Source: an uncultured Bacteroidota bacterium (GTDB lineage: Bacteria; Bacteroidota; Bacteroidia; Flavobacteriales; Flavobacteriaceae). From it: DNA of 64,000 nucleotides. The stretch is taken from NCBI GenBank assembly GCA_902526165.1, contig CABZKA010000008.1, forward strand, positions 1-64,000, written 5' to 3'. The translations under genes and the position numbers were made by a program. Positions 60,301-64,000 of this stretch are shown here, in pieces. Numbering within the stretch: the stretch's first letter is position 1; the number at the start of each line of letters is the position of its first letter. The notes below the pieces were generated by a model. The model made no database searches and was not told the DNA's origin. It saw only the letters and a list, made by a program, of their open reading frames with translations.

Positions 60301-61346
60301 AAAAAATAATTTTTATAATATTACTTGCTTCGAGTTTTAGTTTTGCACAAAAAAATTTTCTTAACGATCCATTAGTAACAGAAATATTTACCGCTGATCC
60401 ATCAGCACATATTTTTAATGGAAAAATCTATGTGTATCCATCACACGACATCTTACTTGAAAATCCCGCTGTTGATGATTGTGGAGGAAAGTATGCAATG
60501 AGAGATTATAGGGTACTATCAATGAATTATATTGGAGGACCGGTCACGATCCATGATGTTGGACTTGATCTTGATGATGTTTCATGGGCTAAAAGACAGT
60601 TTTGGGCACCTGATGCAGCAGAAAAGGATGGAAAATTTTATCTGTATTTCCCTACAAAAGATAAAGATGATGTTTTTAAAATAGGTGCTGCTGTTTCAGA
60701 TAAACCAGAAGGTCCATTTAAAGCTGAAGACAACCCTATTGAAGGAAGTTACAGTATGGATCCTAGTGTATTTAAAGATGATGATGGATCTTATTATATG
60801 TATTTTGGAGGTATATGGGGTGGTCAATTACAAAGATGGAACGAGGATAACGAGTATACGTCAGGTGAATGTGGAAATGAACTGCAAGATAGTGGTATTC
60901 CAAATGGCCCAGCAATATCACCACGAATAGCAAAAATGTCGGAGGATATGATCAGTTTTTCTGAAGATCCTAGGCCAGTTCGAATTATCGACAAAAATGG
61001 GAATCCTATCCTTACTAAAGACCATGCAAGAAGATTTTTTGAAGCTGCTTGGGTTCATAAAAAAGATGGGATTTATTATTTGAGTTATAGTACTGGAAAT
61101 ACCCATTTAATTGTTTACGCGACCAGTAATAACCCATATGGACCGTTTGTCTATCAAGGTATAATTAATAATCCAGTAGACGGTTGGACTAATCATCATT
61201 CAACCCTAAAGGTTGGTGATCAGTGGTATTTGTTTTATCACGATACCCAAATTTCTGGAAAAGATCACTTGAGAAATGTTAAATTCACTGAGATGTACCA
61301 CAATGAAGATGGATCTATTCAAGAAATTTTTCCGCTAAAGAATTAA
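60297..61346 (+). CDS. Glycoside hydrolase family 43
   Basis: 349 residues. Signal peptide (to about 18), then a single five-bladed propeller. The catalytic set is visible: base Asp34 ([10 protein letters not shown]), pKa modulator Asp155 (YSMDPSVF) and acid Glu249 (FFEAAWVHK). GH43 contains beta-xylosidases and alpha-L-arabinofuranosidases; neighbouring xylA and xylB favour xylose release. No carbohydrate-binding module. Lies between the sulfatase (four-base overlap) and xylB (eight bases). Confidence 0.93.
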   Translation: MKKIIFIILLASSFSFAQKNFLNDPLVTEIFTADPSAHIFNGKIYVYPSHDILLENPAVDDCGGKYAMRDYRVLSMNYIGGPVTIHDVGLDLDDVSWAKRQFWAPDAAEKDGKFYLYFPTKDKDDVFKIGAAVSDKPEGPFKAEDNPIEGSYSMDPSVFKDDDGSYYMYFGGIWGGQLQRWNEDNEYTSGECGNELQDSGIPNGPAISPRIAKMSEDMISFSEDPRPVRIIDKNGNPILTKDHARRFFEAAWVHKKDGIYYLSYSTGNTHLIVYATSNNPYGPFVYQGIINNPVDGWTNHHSTLKVGDQWYLFYHDTQISGKDHLRNVKFTEMYHNEDGSIQEIFPLKN

Positions 61347-61354
61347 ATTTTACA

Positions 61355-62836
61355 ATGTATAATATTGGATATGATTTAGGAAGCTCATCACTTAAAATAG
61401 CTTTAACTAAATCAGATTCAGGTGAAAAAGTAAAGCTTATTCAAGAGCCTCAAGCAGAGATGAGTATAATCTCAGAAAAGAATGGTTGGGCAGAGCAAGA
61501 TCCAAATTATTGGTGGGAATTAATTTGTATAGGTACAAAAAGAATCATAAGCGAGTCTAATATTAGCAATGATCAAATTAAAGGAATCGGTATTTCATAC
61601 CAAATGCATGGACTTGTGATTGTTGATAAGGATGGTAATAGCTTGCGTAATTCAATAATTTGGTGTGATGGTAGAGCTGTTGAAATTGGAAATAAAGCAT
61701 TTAAAGAAATTGGTGAGGAAAAATGTTGCTCGAAACTCTTAAATTCGCCTGGAAACTTCACTGCGTCAAAACTTGCATGGGTAAAAAATAATGAACCCAA
61801 CATATACAACAATATATATAAATTTATGCTACCTGGTGATTTTATCAATTTTAAGTTGACTGGAGAGATTAACTCAACTGTTACTGGTTTATCAGAAGGC
61901 ATGTTTTGGGATTTTAAACAAAATCGTGTGGCAGATTGGTTATTAAATCACTATCAAATTGATTCATCAATGACACCAAACATTGTTGATAACTTTAAGG
62001 ATCAAGGATACGTAACAAAGTTAGCGACAGAAGAAACTGGGCTACCTACAGGAATTCCAGTAAAATATAGAGCAGGTGATCAACCTAATAATGCAGTTGC
62101 ATTAAATGTTTTAAATGTTGGGGAAGTTGCCGCAACAGGAGGAACATCAGGTGTATTGTACGCATTAACAGATCAATTAAAATCAAAAGAGTCTCTTAGA
62201 ATTAACAATTTTGCTCATGTAAATTACTCAGAATTTAATAAAATAGTTGGTAAGTTGTTGTGTATCAATGGTGCTGGTATTCAGTATAAGTGGATTAAAA
62301 ATTTAATTCGATCGGGATCGTATACAGAAATGGATGAAAAAGCAGCCAATGTAGAAATAGGGTCAAATAATTTACTTACTTATCCATTTGGAAATGGTGC
62401 TGAAAGAATTTTTGAAAACAAAAATATTGGTACACAAATTTTAAAGTTAAATTTAAACATTCATAACTCAGATCATATGTGTAGGTCAAGTTTGGAGGGC
62501 ATCGCTTTTTCATTTGTATATGGAATGGAAATTCTTATGAATGATAATTTCGAAACAAAGCTTGTTAGGTCCGGTAATGATAATCTTTTTAGATCAGAAA
62601 TTTTCTCAAATACAATATCAACACTTTTAGATAAGGAAGTTGAAATTCATGATGTAACTGGTGCTTATGGTGCTGCAAGAGTTGTGAGTTTAGATGAAAA
62701 TAATTTTGAATCATTTTCAAAAAATATCTCTAATAATGACTATATTAAAAGTTATGTTCCTTCCAAAAACAAGCAACAATATCAAGATTCTTATGAAATT
62801 TGGAAACTTAATTTAAACAAACTAATTAATCAATAA
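61355..62836 (+). CDS. xylB: Xylulokinase
   Basis: 493 residues, FGGY kinase. N-terminal [33 protein letters not shown] and the catalytic Asp in [26 protein letters not shown] binds ATP. It phosphorylates D-xylulose to xylulose 5-phosphate. It follows GH43 and precedes xylA by two bases, so the pathway from released xylose to the pentose phosphate cycle is encoded in one transcript. Confidence 0.95.
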   Translation: MYNIGYDLGSSSLKIALTKSDSGEKVKLIQEPQAEMSIISEKNGWAEQDPNYWWELICIGTKRIISESNISNDQIKGIGISYQMHGLVIVDKDGNSLRNSIIWCDGRAVEIGNKAFKEIGEEKCCSKLLNSPGNFTASKLAWVKNNEPNIYNNIYKFMLPGDFINFKLTGEINSTVTGLSEGMFWDFKQNRVADWLLNHYQIDSSMTPNIVDNFKDQGYVTKLATEETGLPTGIPVKYRAGDQPNNAVALNVLNVGEVAATGGTSGVLYALTDQLKSKESLRINNFAHVNYSEFNKIVGKLLCINGAGIQYKWIKNLIRSGSYTEMDEKAANVEIGSNNLLTYPFGNGAERIFENKNIGTQILKLNLNIHNSDHMCRSSLEGIAFSFVYGMEILMNDNFETKLVRSGNDNLFRSEIFSNTISTLLDKEVEIHDVTGAYGAARVVSLDENNFESFSKNISNNDYIKSYVPSKNKQQYQDSYEIWKLNLNKLINQ

Positions 62837-62838
62837 TT

Positions 62839-64000
62839 ATGGCATTAATAGGTAATAAAGAATTTTTTAAGGGGGTAGGTCAAATTAAATATGAGGGCCC
62901 CGAGTCAGACAATCCACTAGCGTTTAAATATTACAATCCAGAATTGGTTGTTGCAGGTAAAACTTTAAAAGATCATTTCAAATTTGCTGTAGCATATTGG
63001 CACTCATTCTGTGGAGTGGGAGCAGATCCATTTGGTGCTGGAACCCAAATCTTCCCTTGGGATCAATCAAAAGACCCTTTACTAGCTGCAAAAGATAAAG
63101 CTGATGCAGCATTTGAGTTTATTTCCAAAATGGGGTTTAATTACTTTTGTTTTCACGACTATGATTTGATTAAAGAAGCAGACACACTATCTGAATCTGA
63201 AGAGAGATTAAATTTTATTACAGAATATATTAAAGAGAAAAAGAAAAAATCTGGAATAAAATTACTTTGGGGCACCGCCAATTGTTTTTCAAATCCACAT
63301 TATATGAATGGTGCCGCTACTAACCCTGACTTTGATGTTGTTGCAAGAGCAGGTGCACAGGTTAAGTTGGCTTTAGATGCTACTATTGAACTTGATGGTG
63401 AAAATTATGTTTTTTGGGGAGGTCGTGAAGGATATATGTCCTTGTTAAATACTGACATGAGCAGGGAATTGGATCACATGGCTCAATTCCTAAAGATGTG
63501 CCGTGACTATGCTAGATCCAAAGGATTTAAGGGTACATTTTTTATTGAACCTAAGCCTATGGAACCATCCAAACACCAATACGACTTTGACACTGCAACA
63601 TCAATAGGTTTTTTAAAAGATTATGGCTTAGAAAAGGATTTTAAGATTAATATTGAGGTAAATCATGCTACCTTGGCTCAACACACATTCCAACATGAAT
63701 TAACTGTTGCTGCAAAATCCGGAATGCTTGGCAGTATAGACGCCAACCGAGGTGATTATCAAAATGGTTGGGATACTGATCAATTTCCAATCAATATTCA
63801 AGAAACTACTGAGGCAATGCTTGTTTTTTTAAATGCTGGAGGTCTCCAAGGTGGAGGTGTAAATTTTGATGCTAAATTGCGCAGGAATTCTACTGATCTA
63901 GAGGACTTATTTATTGCCCACATTGGAGGAGCGGACACTTTTGCAAGAGCCTTAATTATAGCAGATAATTTACTAGAAAATTCACCACTTCCTGAAATGT
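62839..64000 (+). CDS. xylA: Xylose isomerase (3' end beyond the window)
   Basis: 387 codons are present, with no stop before the window end; the family usually has about 440. ATG at 62839 starts [20 protein letters not shown]. Catalytic His in FCFHDYD, metal ligands in [18 protein letters not shown] and [19 protein letters not shown], and [19 protein letters not shown] are diagnostic of the class II enzyme. It converts D-xylose to D-xylulose for XylB. Confidence 0.96.
   Translation, partial: MALIGNKEFFKGVGQIKYEGPESDNPLAFKYYNPELVVAGKTLKDHFKFAVAYWHSFCGVGADPFGAGTQIFPWDQSKDPLLAAKDKADAAFEFISKMGFNYFCFHDYDLIKEADTLSESEERLNFITEYIKEKKKKSGIKLLWGTANCFSNPHYMNGAATNPDFDVVARAGAQVKLALDATIELDGENYVFWGGREGYMSLLNTDMSRELDHMAQFLKMCRDYARSKGFKGTFFIEPKPMEPSKHQYDFDTATSIGFLKDYGLEKDFKINIEVNHATLAQHTFQHELTVAAKSGMLGSIDANRGDYQNGWDTDQFPINIQETTEAMLVFLNAGGLQGGGVNFDAKLRRNSTDLEDLFIAHIGGADTFARALIIADNLLENSPLPEM

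Overview
This window looks like a piece of chromosome from a marine member of the Flavobacteriia (Bacteroidota). Base composition is very AT-rich (by eye about one third G+C or less). Family signatures support the lineage: a SusC/SusD pair, secreted lipoproteins, DUF5683, WbqC, a CAL67264-type small membrane protein, long LepB, a DnaX without the zinc module, and many start-proximal TAnnTTTG promoter boxes with almost no Shine-Dalgarno sequences. Coding density is extreme: most genes abut or overlap, including convergent pairs that share stop-codon bases.

Layout. 1-3.3 kb: the tail of an unidentified gene, a sensor kinase/response regulator pair, xerD. 3.3-7.3 kb: aroQ, lpdA, two tandem msrB genes (one cytosolic, one lipoprotein), a UMF1-type transporter. 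7.4-12.7 kb: lon, cmk, rpsA (S1 with a Lys/Thr hexapeptide tail). 12.7-20 kb, minus strand: leuA-leuC-leuD-second leuA-like/citramalate synthase gene-leuB, then an RluA-type pseudouridine synthase and panB. 20-24.5 kb: dnaK behind a textbook sigma-54 promoter sequence, a PAS-UbiA fusion, a CPBP protease, a small membrane protein. 24.5-27.2 kb, mainly minus strand: fumC and prfB (complete with the +1 programmed frameshift), with a tiny plus-strand membrane protein gene between them. 27.2-30.6 kb: threonine aldolase and a probable capnine/sulfonolipid pair (cysteate synthase-like plus alpha-oxoamine synthase). 30.7-36.5 kb: pyrR-pyrB-small STAS-like gene-pdxH-sixA-ppk1-ppx, tightly overlapped. 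36.5-45.6 kb: dnaX, RNase P RNA, WbqC, lepB, dapB, DUF5683, parB, parA, ftsB/divIC-like, udk, and a PQQ-type sugar dehydrogenase. 45.6-53.3 kb: two tRNA-Pro genes, DUF4396, an NTF2-like lipoprotein, trxB, a DUF4442 thioesterase-like gene, cyclophilin, a PlsC-like acyltransferase, two lipoproteins, a Gfo/Idh/MocA oxidoreductase, tRNA-Arg.

53.5-64 kb is the clearest accessory region: a polysaccharide utilization locus with SusC, SusD, a small secreted protein, a sulfatase, a GH43 glycosidase, xylulokinase and xylose isomerase (cut by the window end). Read together, an outer-membrane pump takes up oligosaccharides, the sulfatase and GH43 remove sulfate and pentose, and XylA/XylB send xylose to the pentose phosphate pathway. 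A sulfated, xylose-containing algal glycan is the likely target.

The most interesting points are the PAS-UbiA fusion with its membrane-protein neighbours, the sigma-54 promoter for dnaK with a weaker copy before lon, the likely sulfonolipid genes, the two LeuA paralogs, the S1 repeat tail, and an RF2 frameshift site that keeps a strong Shine-Dalgarno in a lineage that hardly uses one. I found no CRISPR array, insertion sequence or prophage.
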